Of a stretch of 64,000 nucleotides of DNA, positions 11,797-22,743 are shown piece after piece. The stretch lies in contig JAUKTV010000009.1 in assembly GCA_030549205.1 (NCBI GenBank), positions 620,001 to 684,000 on the forward strand, written 5' to 3'. The translations under genes and the position numbers were made by a program. Source of the DNA: Apiosordaria backusii. Its lineage: Eukaryota > Ascomycota > Sordariomycetes > Sordariales > Lasiosphaeriaceae. Positions within the stretch are counted from its first letter, which is position 1. Each line of letters starts with the position of its first letter. A model generated the notes under the pieces. That model did not search any database and was not told the origin of the DNA. It saw only the letters and a program-made list of their open reading frames with translations.

Positions 11797-12760
11797 TGTG
11801 ATTGATTTAGGACGTGGAGAGTGATAAAAGTAGGCGCGGTATCAATAGAAAAGGAGAGGTAAGGTAAATAGATAGGTAGGTAGCTAGGAGGTTGAAGCGC
11901 AAGCAAGATATGGGCGATGTACGTCAAGGATGTGGCTGCGCAACAAGCTGATAGCTGCGATAGGCAACACTGGGGACGGGCGAACAAAGAGCTACTGCGC
12001 AAACTGATTTCTGATATCAAGGTTGCCGCGACTAGGATCGGTGTAATGAAGGATATGAAGGACGCATTCCGAAGATATTTGCGGAGTCGATATGGCGGAG
12101 ATAGAGATAGTATTTGGGTCTACCGCAATCAAGATACAAAGTAATTGTCGTTCAGCGATGTATCAGAGGCACTTTCCAGGTGGGTGCTGTCTGTCGCATC
12201 CGGCGGGTACGGGCACCTTATCCTTCCAGAAGACCCACTGTGACGGTTGCGACTCGGCTGTCCCACCCCGCCAGAGCCGGCGCTCAGTCAGGTCCCGAGT
12301 GGCCCGAGCGTGCCCTGAACTCGGCCAATCGATTCTCCAGACCAGGCTAACCCCACTGGGATAGATTGGCTTGAAATTTCTGCGCTTTGCTGCCCTGGTT
12401 GCTGCTGGTGTTAAAACTTCGAAAAACTTGAAGAAATCGAAGAAAGAAAAAACCGGCGACCCGAATATCAAGCGATCGCTGGGAAGCCCGTCTCCAACAA
12501 AAAGGGAATCTGCCTTGAGCAGCCTTGTCGTTCACTCTTTCAGGGCTTATTAGTCTCACACGCGCGGCTCGTGGCACTCCAGGTGGCCCATGAGCTTGTT
12601 CACAACGGCGTCCCTTATTGGCAGTTCATTCTTCTCTTCTCGATTACCCCTCCTTCGACCCCTCGCAGCTAGCTCTGCATTTTTCAAAAAGCCAGTGCTT
12701 GATTGCACTTTCATCTACCTTTCTACTCGTCAGTACAGCAAAAAAAGAGGACAAGCAAGA
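11797..12760. promoter_or_regulatory. Divergent promoter region (DeSI / OLA1)
   Basis: Spacer between divergent genes. From 12590 to 12760 the frame is open and continuous with OLA1 and would encode a presequence-like extension if the ATG at 12590 is used. Elsewhere no gene or RNA was recognised. Confidence 0.5.
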
Positions 12761-14281
12761 ATGCCCCCTAAAAAGGCTGTCGAGGAGAAGAAGGTCCTCT
12801 TGGGCCGTCCCGGTAACAACCTGAAGAGTGGTATTGTGGGTTTTCTATTTTCCCCTTCCCTCCCCTACCCTCCCTTGATACACTCAACTCTTGCTAACCC
12901 TCTCTTCTTCAGGTCGGGTTGGCCAATGTCGGCAAGTCCACGCTCTTCCAGGCCATCACCAAGTGCAACTTGGGTAACCCCGCAGTACGCATCGAACGGA
13001 CTCGATCCTGAAGGGACTAGCGTTGCTGATTCAAGCCGCAGAACTTCCCCTATGCTACCATTGACCCAGAGGAGGCCCGCGTCATTGTCCCTGATGAGCG
13101 GTACGACTGGCTTTGCGAGAAGTACAAGCCCAAGTCGCGCGTCCCTGCCAACCTCACAGTCTACGACATCGCTGGCTTGACCCGCGGTGCCTCAACAGGA
13201 GCTGGTCTCGGTAACGCCTTCTTGTCGCACATCCGCGCCGTCGATGCCATCTTCCAGGTCGTTCGCTGCTTCGATGATGCCGAAATTATCCACGTCGAGG
13301 GTGATGTTAACCCAACACGTGATCTCGACATTATCAGCGAGGAGTTGAGACTCAAGGATATTGAGTTCGTTGAGAAGGCTCTCGAGAATCAGAAGAAGAA
13401 GACCCGCCAGGGTGGCCAAAGTCTTCAGATGAAGCAATGGAAGGAGGAGGAGGCCACGATTGAGAAGATCTTGGCTCACCTCAACGACGGGAAGGAAGTC
13501 CGCAAGGGCACCTGGGGTCCCAAGGAGGTATGTGCTATTTTTATTATTTTCGAACACTCCCTCATCCCGTGGTTCCATGATGATAAAGGGTCCGTGACCC
13601 GAACTTTTAAACCCAGCTCGTCGAATGTCTTTTGGCATACTGAGATTAGATTTAAATCTGAACACAACCACACTTTCTTATTTGACACTTTCATCTTCTT
13701 TATTGAAGTTGACGCTAACCTGTCAACAGATCGAGGTCATCAATCCTCTGTTCCTCCTGACGGCCAAGCCCGTTGTGTACCTTGTCAACCTTTCCGAGAA
13801 GGACTACATCCGCAAGAAGAACAAGTATCTTCCCGGTGTTGCCAAGTGGATCCAGGACAACGCTCCTGGCGATCCGATCATCCCCATCTCGGTCTCTTTT
13901 GAGGAGCGCTTGACGCGTTTCGAGACCGACGAGGAGGTTGCGGAGGAGGAGAAGAAGGTTGGCGCCACTTCGGCTCTGCCCAAGCTCATCGTTACCATGC
14001 GCAAGGCCCTCGACCTTGGCAGTTTCTTCACTGTCGGCCCTGATGAGGTTCGCCAGTGGACGCTCCGCAACGGCACCAAGGCGCCCCAGGCGGCCGGTGT
14101 CATTCACACTGACTTTGAGAAGACCTTCATCCAGGCCATTGTATTCAAATACGCCGACCTCAAGGAGCTCGGTGACGAATCCGAGGTCAGATCCAAGGGA
14201 AAGATCATGACCAAGGGCAAAGACTACATCGTCGAGGACGGCGATATCCTGCACTTCAAGGCCGGTGCCGCCAAGAGCTAA
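12761..14281 (+). CDS. OLA1: Obg-like ATPase 1 (YchF/OLA1 family)
   Basis: Four exons, 12761-12835, 12913-12984, 13042-13527 and 13730-14281, give 394 aa, the usual family length. The N-terminus MPPKKAVEEKKVLLGRPGNN is nearly that of yeast Ola1. G1 is GLANVGKST, G3 is DIAGL, and the fourth motif is NLSEKD (NxxE rather than NKxD), the feature that gives this family ATP over GTP preference. A TGS domain ends the protein (GPDEVRQWTLRNGTKAPQAAGVIHTDFE ... DYIVEDGDI). OLA1 is a cytosolic, ribosome- and stress-associated P-loop ATPase. Intron 3 (13528-13729) is long, 202 nt, and may host a snoRNA. An in-frame upstream ATG at 12590 would add 57 residues resembling a mitochondrial presequence. Confidence 0.97.
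13569..13671 (+). ncRNA. Candidate C/D-box snoRNA in OLA1 intron 3
   Basis: A perfect C box (ATGATGA, 13577-13583) is followed by CTGA D-box motifs at 13640-13643 and 13658-13661. The outer flanks GTGGTT (13569-13574) and AACCAC (13666-13671) are perfectly complementary and could close the box C/D fold, although they sit 2-4 nt away from the boxes. The length, about 100 nt, and the location in an unusually long intron of a highly expressed translation-related gene fit intronic snoRNAs of filamentous fungi. I could not confirm an rRNA target, so this is tentative. Confidence 0.3.
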
Positions 14282-15257
14282 GCTCTAAACTCACACTAAA
14301 CATTAATGATATGAAGTTTATGAGGAATGAGTAAGCAGCGTGCCGTGTTAAAGATTTAGACCTCGTTCCGCCGAGACTCGGGCAAGATTCCGAGAGGAAC
14401 TGGTCAAACGCTACATGTGTCGGCTCAAGAGATGCGATTCCAATGTCCCTTGTACCATATATTGTTTGGTAAGAGCTGATACCGTATCCATTGTTTTTGC
14501 GCGTTGGTGTTTCGATGATCGAACAGAACCAACCGTGACTACAAGTGACGGCCAGAAACAAATCAAAACAACATAGAGCAGCAAATAGAGAGAAGAAAAA
14601 AAGTGAAAAATGACCCTCTTTATTTCATCATCTTGCGACCTGATAATGACCCCCACTTGGGTGTTTGCTGCCGGGAGATCGCCGGAGTGGCCACAGGGGC
14701 GGGAGCTGGAGCTGCGGTTGGTGCCACCTGCTGCTGTACGTAGCGCCAAGCTGTCAGGGATCCCACTGTTCCACCCACCGCGGCATCCATCCCATGCTGT
14801 TCGTCCAGCATCACCGGTTGACCAAACGTTCAATGTGAAATGCGCCCAAAGCTGACGACGCCGTACCTGACATTGCGAATTATTCCGCGAAACCCCGGTT
14901 ATTACATCTCCCCCTTAGCGACACATACCTTTTCGTCTCCAGTAGATCTCGTCGCCGTACCACTCCAGACTCCTGTCTATTGCCAACGAACCGTACCGAG
15001 CGAGCTTCCTCTCGGCAGGATTGCGTCACGTCCCGATCCACCGCGTACCCCCTAAAAGGCGAACCCACGTTTTTCGAACAAACTCGACATCCCAAAGCTT
15101 TACCGTCTAGACCTGAGGCTCAGCTTTTCACAGTTGCATGACCGCTACCCTCTGTCGACCGCCCAATGGTGGCTGCTTATACCTACCCTCTTCACCACCA
15201 CCACCACCACCATCACACCCCCTTTCGAGCCGAGGAAGCTGCAAAAAAGTCGAATGA
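14282..15257. other. Intergenic region between OLA1 and the VRL1-like gene
   Basis: Holds the OLA1 3' UTR and the promoter of the VPS9 gene. A CAC triplet run lies at about 15194-15214. A minus-strand open frame of 63 codons (14620-14811) ending in an Ala/Pro-rich stretch is seen, but no family match or upstream exon could be supported. No RNA gene was recognised. Confidence 0.45.
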
Positions 15258-18200
15258 ATGCAACCCCTAAACCCCTTTTTGAGCGCCTTCCTCAAGAGCC
15301 CTGTCCTGGCCCAGTGTCTCCCGCCGCAGCAGCATATTTTGTTGGTGCCGCTGGCTGATGTGCTGCTCAACTCGCGGGACACGGAGACGGGGGCTCCGCT
15401 GGTTGCGTCGATAGCTTCTGAGGAGTTTTTGGGGAGTCATGTGGTGAGGATACCGCTTTTGAAAGGGGGGACTGCGGGGGGTGGGAAAGATGGTGGGCAG
15501 GGGCAGGGGCAGGGGCAGGGTGGGCAGCAGCAGAATTTGAGGGAGATGAGGGGGAAGCCGAAGATGTATGGGACGGTGAATGGGAGGAGTTTGGTTGTGA
15601 AGGATGGGGGGTTTATACTAATAAGGGTGGGTGATTTTTGGTTTTTTTCTTTCTGGGGGTAGAAAGGGGAGATGCTGACGATGGGGTTATAGGTTTCAAG
15701 GCACTGGCCCAGGCGAACTTGCTTCACGAAACGTTGTGGTATCCGGATACGCTTGACCCGAGACAGTTTTTGATTTACTACATCAATCGCCCGCTGGTGG
15801 GCTCGTGGGAGGAGGTCAAGATTGTGCCGGCTATACTGCCGCCTCCGCCGCCGCCGGTGACGGCGGAGAGTAGGCTGCAAAAGGCGCTGTCTGATGCGAG
15901 AGATTCGACGGTTTCGACGCCGAAGAAGAAGGACATCAAGACTTTTCATGAGCTGCTCAATAATTTTCCCAGCATTGCTAAGCAGATGCAGGGCGGGCTT
16001 GAGAAGCTTTTTAGGGAGTTTACGATTGTGTTTGAGAGGATATTACCGCCTCCGCCGTCGGCGAGGACGATACCGGATCCGGAGCTGGAAGAGCCGATTT
16101 CAGCGGCGGCGAAGAGGGCGAGGGCGGATAGTAATGGGGGGTTGAAGGCGCCTGTGACGAATGGGATTCCGGAGAATGTGCTGACGGAGGACGACGAGGA
16201 GGTTATGAGGACTTCGTTGGAGACGGCGGTGACGACGGCGATTGATTTGTTCCAGAATGTGGATAAGCAGCAGCTGTCGCTTCTGGGGGCGACGACGGAT
16301 CTGACGGGGCCGGTGGTGGAGAGGTTGATTGAGAGGTATATCACGGAGAATGTGCATCATCTGCTGTTTCCGAGGATTGCCGGGTTGAGGAGGCAGGATG
16401 ATTTGGAGCTGGAGGCGAAGATAAGGCAGATGAACAATATTGATATCTCGCAGTTGGGGATTGCGATAGATGGGGGGATGAGGGCGAAGAGGGAGGTGGT
16501 GAACAGGTTGGGGAATGCGGTGGAGGAGTTTAGAAAGATGCCGAATGCGAGTTGTCCGCAAGAGATGATGGAGATTTTGCTGGCGACGACGAAGGCGGCG
16601 ACGCAATTCAGTGAGGGGTCGAATGTGCAGGGTCAACCACGGTCTGCGACGGAGAAGCCGGCTATGACGATAAATGCGGATACGCTGGTGTCGCTGTTGC
16701 TCTATGTGGTGATCAAGGCGCAGATCAAGCACCTCCAGGCAAGGTTGACGTATATAAGGCATTTTGTCTTCATTGATGATGTCGAGAGCGGTGAGATGGG
16801 GTATGCGCTCAGCACCTTTGAGGCTGTGTTATCATATCTCGACCGCGAGTCCGGCGGGCTGCGGAGAGCCAGTCGTAGGAATAAGGCGTTGTGGGATGCG
16901 GTGTCAAAGGGCGATATGACGGAACTCAGAAAGATTTTGGAACCGACCGAGGATGCGATCGAAGATGAGGACGATTATGGGTCTTCGCACTACCGAAGAC
17001 GGTCGTCCAGCGGTTGGAGCTTTACAAATGGGGCTTCGTCAACGACGTTGGCAGCTTCGGACAGGTTCTCGGTCGGGTCTGGGCTCAGTCATGTGTTTCC
17101 GTTCCAAAACGGATCAACTGAAACTCTTGAACAGCCAGTGCCAAAACGTATCAAGAAAGTGTCGATGGACACTAGGAGCATGTCCAGCGGTTCGGAAATT
17201 TCGTTTCGATCGCTGCCCATGAGTATTGGCACCTTTACTAGTGGGATCGAAGGTGATACTTCCATTGAGCGTTTGGTTCAGACGCAGGATGCGAAAGGGG
17301 AGTCGGTTCTCATGATGGCGATTCAGCATGGTCAACCGCAGGTGTTGAAGTACTTGTTATCGTTCCGGCAGTACTACACGGCGCCGATCATCCTGGAGGA
17401 CCAAAACAACGAAGAGACGACTCTCTTCAGCGCGGCCGTACAGCTGGGCAATGTGGAGGTCATCAATGGAATTCTTGACTACATTCTCGACTCTACCGGG
17501 GACGACAACAAAATCAAGGAGTATCTTGCTCGTCAAGACACTTGGGGCCGGAGCGCGGCACACTACTTGTTCCATGCGCCATTTCTAATCGGTCGAATCG
17601 GCAGGTTACTACCCTGGCGACAAAAGGACAAGAACGGACAGACGCCATTGTTTGCCCTTTGCCGCTCTTACGATAACCCAAATTACTACACAATGGTCGA
17701 GGAAGGGCTGGAGATAGCTACTAAGTGTCAAGGAGACGGCCAACCTCTTCACATAGACGACCACGTTGACCACAAGGGGAACACCCTCCTGCATATTGTC
17801 AACGAGCCAAACTTGGCGCTGAAGATCCTCCAGCGTTGTGATTTGGATGTCAACGCCACCAACGAAAAGAGATTCACAGCCTTGATGTTGGCGAGTAAAT
17901 ACGGCCGTTTCGACATGGTCCGGACACTATTCGGTGACCCACGAGTCGACATTGCCGCGAGAGAACTACGCGGCCTGACAGCGGTCGAGCTAGCCAAAGA
18001 CGACGAGCTGCGCAATAAGATTGACGATCTTGTGCTGTTCTCCCTGTCACAAGGCAGCTCCGACTCGCGCACCACAGGTGTTGTCAGATCATTCTTTGTC
18101 GAAGACGGCACAATCCGCTTCGTGCTCAAGTCCGGGGCCCCCGTCGACGAGCATAGCTATGCCGTGACGACCTGTCGGCGGTCCCTAGCCGACTTTGAGC

Positions 18201-19374
18201 ACCTGGCCAAGCTGCTGCAAATGGAGAACCCGGCATCGTGGATACCATCCCTCGCGGATTTGAGGTCTCCAACGCAGATCCCATCGAGGCCCAGCAGGGC
18301 GGTGTTGAAGGATTTGCAAATCAGAATGGACTGGTTTCTGAAGGTGCTGCTGGTCCACCCTACTTTTGCGACGCACGAGATGCTTTGGGAGTTTTTTCTT
18401 GTGCCAGACTTGCAGCTGGATCAGATGGCGGAGAGGTCGAAACTGAAGGCTGATGCGTTGTTGGAAAAGGTGCACGAAGAGCTGGAGCCAGTGGAGGACC
18501 TGAAGGAGGTGGAGCAGTTTGTTGATCACGCGAGGGATATTGTGAGGAGCGTGCACTTTTCGACGAGGAGCGTGGCGAGGAGGGCGAATAATATTGGGAA
18601 TGTGGTTAATGGTTTGTTTTCCCTCCCCTTATTCATACCTAACTGTCAGCGACTAACATCAATGTGTAAGACCTATACGAAGCCTCCACCCTCCTCTCCA
18701 AAGCCCTGTCCACCCTCCCGTTTTTACCACCAAACTACATCTCCGGCTTCGAGACCTACGTCCGCTCGCTGGCGCCCTCCCAATCATCCCCCATATCACA
18801 ATTCTTCTCTGCGTTTTTGGCGCTGTATAGTAACATTGAAGCTATTCTCAAAGCGCTCGGTCGACCACCGCAGACGATTGCCAAGATTATCGCGATAAGG
18901 AAGGAGGTGGAGAGGAATTACAACACGTTGAATAGGTCTAGTAGGTGGCCGCTGGGGTTGCTAGATGAGACGAGACAGAGGATGAATGAGGACCGGGAGG
19001 AGAAAGCGAGGAAGATGGAGCAGGAGGCGGAGATGCTGGGGAGGGAGCTGAGGTATACGCAGCAGACGGTGGCTGGGGAGCTGGCGGGGTGGAGGGAGAT
19101 GCATGAGAGGTTGGGGAGGAGGGCGATTAGGGATTTGGCGAGGGGGATGGTGGTGCAGGAGAGGGGGCGGTTGGAGGGGGTGAGGCGGGCGCTGAGGAGG
19201 GTGAGGGAGGGGAGTGGGATTGTGCTGGTGAGGCCGAGGATGGGGGTGGGGTTGGTTGGGAGTGAGTTACTTGATGGGGATGGGGGGACGGGGGCGAGCG
19301 GGAGCGGGAGCGGGAGCGGGAGTGGGAGTGGGAGCGGGAGTGGGAGTGGGAGTGGGAGTGTGTCAGCGGAGTAA
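15258..19374 (+). CDS. VPS9-ankyrin-PX-AH/BAR endosomal protein (Vrl1-like)
   Basis: Three exons, 15258-15630, 15693-18611 and 18671-19374, give 1331 aa. In order: a conserved N-terminal region (from MQPLNPFLSAFL); a VPS9 domain ending near residue 505 (TLVSLLLYVVIKAQ, GYALSTFEAVLSYL), which in relatives is the Rab5-type GDP/GTP exchange module; ankyrin repeats at about 650-900 (DAKGESVLMMAIQHG, ERFTALMLASKYG); a PX-like domain at about 920-1030 (YAVTTCRRSLADFEHLAKLL); and a helical C-terminal region at about 1035-1290 resembling an AH/BAR module. This order matches yeast Vrl1, which with Vin1 forms the VINE sorting complex on endosomes. The protein ends in a Gly-Ser dipeptide repeat. Intron 1 uses a weak donor (GTGATT); a better GTGGGT four bases upstream would break the frame. 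Confidence 0.85.
19296..19360 (+). repeat. GGGAGC/GGGAGT hexamer repeat coding a Gly-Ser tail
   Basis: About ten tandem GGGAGY hexamers at the 3' end of the VRL1-like gene encode alternating Gly-Ser. The unit is a multiple of three, so length changes keep the frame. The G-rich strand could form G-quadruplexes. Confidence 0.9.
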
Positions 19375-19867
19375 GACAAGGGGGGGGAGGTTGTATAGAA
19401 ACGACGGAAGAAAGGCGGGGGGGGGGGAGGTTAGAAACCTGAAGCGGGTGTTTTTGTAATGAGCATTGTTCCTGTTCTCAAGGGATGGATGGGTTAGGAT
19501 ACATAGGTAGGGATTAAAGGATGGGAATACCCAACAATTCTTTCCTCTTTTTTCTTTTTTTTTTTTTTTTTTTTTTTGGCTAGGCGAGTAAGCTGGGTAT
19601 TGTACAGACACAGAGAGAACAGTGGTTGTATTGATAGGAAAGACAGGGTTATTGAACGCATTGTGTTGATTCAGGCAGATATGGTCGGTCCTATGTGGAT
19701 GCTCGCGTGACGAGGTCCGTTCAATTGCTTTTTTTTTCTTTGGGCTCTTGAAGACTGTTCAAAGCAAAGGTATAGTATAGTAAGGGTTACTACCATCCCG
19801 TAGTTAAGACTGTCATCATCAGAGGTTTATCTACGGGAGAGCTACCCACCTACCAAAGAGGAGGATA
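19375..19867. other. Convergent 3' intergenic region with poly-T
   Basis: Space between the 3' ends of the VRL1-like and kinase genes. It contains a run of 23 T at 19555-19577 and otherwise nothing that can be supported. Confidence 0.5.
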
Positions 19868-20681
19868 TTACTGAACCTTTTCTATCTCAACTTGAATTAA
19901 TCCCATTGCTTTCTTTGCAGTGTTGATTTCGCCGCGCCAGCAAGCCATAATTACCTGTCCACAATGAACTGCTTGCACCTCTGGAAAAATTTGCTGAGAG
20001 TATCTAGCCTCAACCTCGTCGTCGGGAAGGTCATGGTAGGGTTGCCTGCCGGTCATTATCTCGTAAATGGTAGAACCTAGGGCAAAAAGATCGGTCCTGA
20101 CGGTTGACTCGTCATCCCACGACCGTGGCAGACAGAACCTAGTGCCCTCGAAAGCAGACCCTAATATCCCATCGAAAGATGAGCCCGAAAAATCGATTAT
20201 TTTGAGCCGGTAAGCCGAATCGAGCAAGAAGTTTTCAGGCTTAACATCACAGTGGATAATGCCGTAAGAATGGACGAGATGTAGGGCCTCGGCAGCGTCG
20301 TGAGTCCATTGCAACCGCTGGGATATGGTGATGCCCGCGACTGCAGTTTGGATATACTCGCGCAGGTTACCCCTCGGCATGTACTGGAGGAAAAGACCTT
20401 CTTCGGGAGAGTATTTGATCATCTGTAGCAAGCGATCATGCTGTCGCGGAAGTCTCTGGTAGATTCGAAACTCGCGTTCAAGGTCCCTGAGGCTTTGCTT
20501 CCGCGTCTGGATATCCGGGTAGGCGCATTTTCTCACGTTCCCACAGGGCATACGTTCTATCAGGCCGGTACTCCCACCAGATACTACATTCTATTCCTCG
20601 AATGTAGGCGGTTAGTAGAATAGTTTAAGCAACGGCCTCTAAGTTAGTTTAGGGATTTCAGCTTACTTTTCTGTCGATCAT
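19868..20681 (-). CDS. Fungal-specific protein kinase
   Basis: Two exons give 245 aa: a 15-nt first exon, 20681-20667 (MIDRK), and 20590-19868. The intron has a GTAAGC donor, a perfect TACTAAC branch site and an AATAG acceptor. Without the mini-exon the frame has a stop just upstream and the glycine-rich loop (VVSGGSTGLI) would be lost. Kinase motifs: a Lys in NVRKC as the probable ATP-binding lysine, the catalytic loop HCDVKPENFLL, the metal-binding DFS (DFSGSSFDG, in place of DFG), and FALGSTIYEIMTG in the C-lobe. It is a minimal kinase domain of a type expanded in Pezizomycotina; substrates are unknown. It lies head to head with the DUF7924 gene. Confidence 0.82.
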
Positions 20682-21293
20682 GCTCAAGGTAATAGGCGAC
20701 AGTTAAAAAAAACAGTTATTTAAATGCGTTGGGTGATGGACTAAGATAAAGGAAAATCGCGGTGGACGCACTACGAAGAACTCTCACGATCAGATTGCAG
20801 TTTGATTGAAGCGATTAAGAAGGCCGAGGGGCACAGTAGGTCATAAGCCACTGGTCATGAGACCAAGCTCCAGCCACATTCGCGCATATTGTTTATTCCA
20901 GTTTTTGAAGAGTGTTGTCTTGGGACCCCCCGCCCCAGACAAATGTCGGTTGGTACCGGTCACAAAGAGCGGCGCTTAGGGCACGGGAGTTCCCATGAAC
21001 CAGACACCGAATTTGCCCCAGCGGAACCGAACCCGCGCTTTCGTATCTCAGGATCGGCGTGCTGGACCACTACACCACAGAGCTGGTTGATAACAGAACA
21101 CAGCGGTCCAACCCTTGTGATGCTCGAAAGGTCCAGTGGCTCCGAACCAGGGGTTTAAACCAAGAACCATTGAGGGTTACGAAGTAACGAACTTTCAAGG
21201 GTTGGAGCCCGAGGGCACCAATCATGCTTAACTTGTCACGACATTGCATCCCAGCAGCCATTTCTATCGACCGACCTGAGATTTATCTTCGCC
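20682..21293. promoter_or_regulatory. Divergent promoter region (kinase / DUF7924 gene) with tRNA-like relic
   Basis: A 612-bp spacer between the divergent kinase and DUF7924 genes. The minus strand carries a degenerate tRNA-like sequence (21010-21084). No other element was recognised. Confidence 0.45.
21010..21084 (-). pseudogene. Degenerate tRNA-like sequence
   Basis: On the minus strand an A box (TGGTGTAGTGG, 21077-21067) and a B box (GGTTCGGTTCC, 21033-21023) have normal tRNA spacing. The D arm (GTGT with GCAC) and T stem (GCGGG with CCGCT) pair, as in tRNA-Glu/Asp. The acceptor arms do not pair and the anticodon stem is broken with no T33, so this is a decayed or tRNA-derived relic rather than a working tRNA. 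Confidence 0.4.
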
Positions 21294-22743
21294 ATGATCT
21301 CCAAGTCACAGACTCACCTCCCTCGTCCAGAACAAGAACTGCTGGGTGCCTTCATAAGCACCGGCGCGGGTATGTCGACATTACTCTTGGAAGCAGGGAA
21401 CCGTGTTGACACATTACCTACAGAGCCTCCATCGACCCACGGAGTGCAGAATCCAGCGCATAGGCTTCTCGCACCAGATCCCTTGCGGCCCAGGAAACGG
21501 CAGTTCGGCGGAATATCTGGCAATCCGTCACCCGTAAAGAGATTGCGGTTGACACACACGAGCAAGTATTCTGTCGTGACTACGAGATGGTAAAAATACT
21601 TATTTGTTAGGTGATTTGAGGCGCAGCGCGAGGATTCGAGAACGACAGTATTCTTTGGGCTCCCAACGTCCTATCCCTACCGCGCCGTCGATACCTTCCT
21701 GTGAGTCCCAAAAGGTGCGTGAGGAAGTAAAGCCCTCCCTTCCTGCGCCCACGGTCGAGGGGCAAGAGCAAGTCTCTCCGGATAACGAACACCAGCCAAA
21801 AAGAGCGCAGTTAACGCAGAAAAATTTGGCACTCTTTAACAAGATTCCCAGAAAGAAGCCGGCGTCGGCGACCGTTCCCTCCGAGTCCGCGACCGAGTCA
21901 TCAAAGGCAGTATCCTCAACGTCACATGGCTTTGCCGACCAGGCCTATAAAAACGGCATCCTCGACGCACATTACTCTATACCGCCTACAAACATAGAGG
22001 ATATCTGTGAGCGGCATGCTAGATCCCGTGCCACAGCTTCGCCCTCCGAGTTTGAGTACAGGCGTTACGCAAACAATGTAGCGATAGCCCCAAACGAATC
22101 GACTATGGTTGTGATTGGCTCACAACTACTGAAGCAGTATGATGACGATAAATACAACAAAGTATACAACCAATCGTTTACTGGCTTCCCCCAAGACGTT
22201 GGCTTCAACAATAGCCTGTCTGCTCCCCAACCCGACTTTACTGAGGGTCTGCAAAAGCATGAATACTCTCCATTTCCACTTACCGATGTTAACGGAGCTG
22301 TTCTCTATAAGGACGACCCTTTTTCCTTAGCACTGCCACACTTAGCGGGGGAATGGAAGGGACGTGGAAAGGATATGGAAGAAGCGAGGCTCCAGAGCAG
22401 CTATGTCGGAGCGGCCCTTGTCTATGCCAGGAACCAGGCCCTCTCCTACATCGGGGAACCTGATCCCCCAGGCCACGCCGAGGTTACAACTTTCGCCCTG
22501 GACGGTATTAACATCAACTTTTTTGCACACTATGCCGCACCTTCGAAGAACGGCAAGTTAGAATATCACCAGTATAAATACGCATCAGCAAACGTAAAGG
22601 ACTCTTACCAAGGGCATAAGGATGGCCGAAGAGGGCTTAGAAACCAACAAGACCACGCCAGAAAACAGTCATACGTTCTAAGGGACCGGCTGAAGGAGCA
22701 TTGGGAGCAGAGTAGCCTTCGTCCCGTTGCCGAAGATGCTTAG
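21294..22743 (+). CDS. DUF7924 family protein, putative PD-(D/E)XK fold
   Basis: The ATG at 21294 (GCCATGATC) opens the N-terminus MISKSQTHLPRPEQELLG. The main exon runs from about 21610 to 22743 in another frame, so at least one intron lies in 21369-21618. A GTATGT at 21370 could pair either with an acceptor before 21424 (a 54-nt frame-keeping intron, then a second intron) or directly with TTAG at 21608-21611. The C-terminal region is typical of DUF7924: RHARSRATASPSEFEYRRYA, PQPDFTEGL, LAGEWKGRG, and the closing LEYHQYKYASANVKDSYQGH ... GRRGLRNQQDHA. The Asp of PQPDF and the Glu and Lys of GEWKG, 39-41 residues apart, match a PD-(D/E)XK nuclease signature (my inference). Function unknown; probably nuclear from its basic, disordered first half. 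Confidence 0.72.

Noticed and set aside
14620..14811. Small minus-strand frame with an Ala/Pro-rich end between OLA1 and the VRL1-like gene
   Set aside because: No convincing family or upstream exon; attempts to splice an upstream ATG put it into another frame.
15627..15630. Alternative GTGGGT donor for intron 1 of the VRL1-like gene
   Set aside because: It is a better consensus but puts the next exon out of frame; the GTGATT four bases later keeps the frame.
21040..21056. CTGAGA-type motif resembling part of a TPP riboswitch
   Set aside because: The second conserved thiamine-riboswitch element is absent and no thiamine gene is nearby. The motif falls inside the tRNA-like relic.
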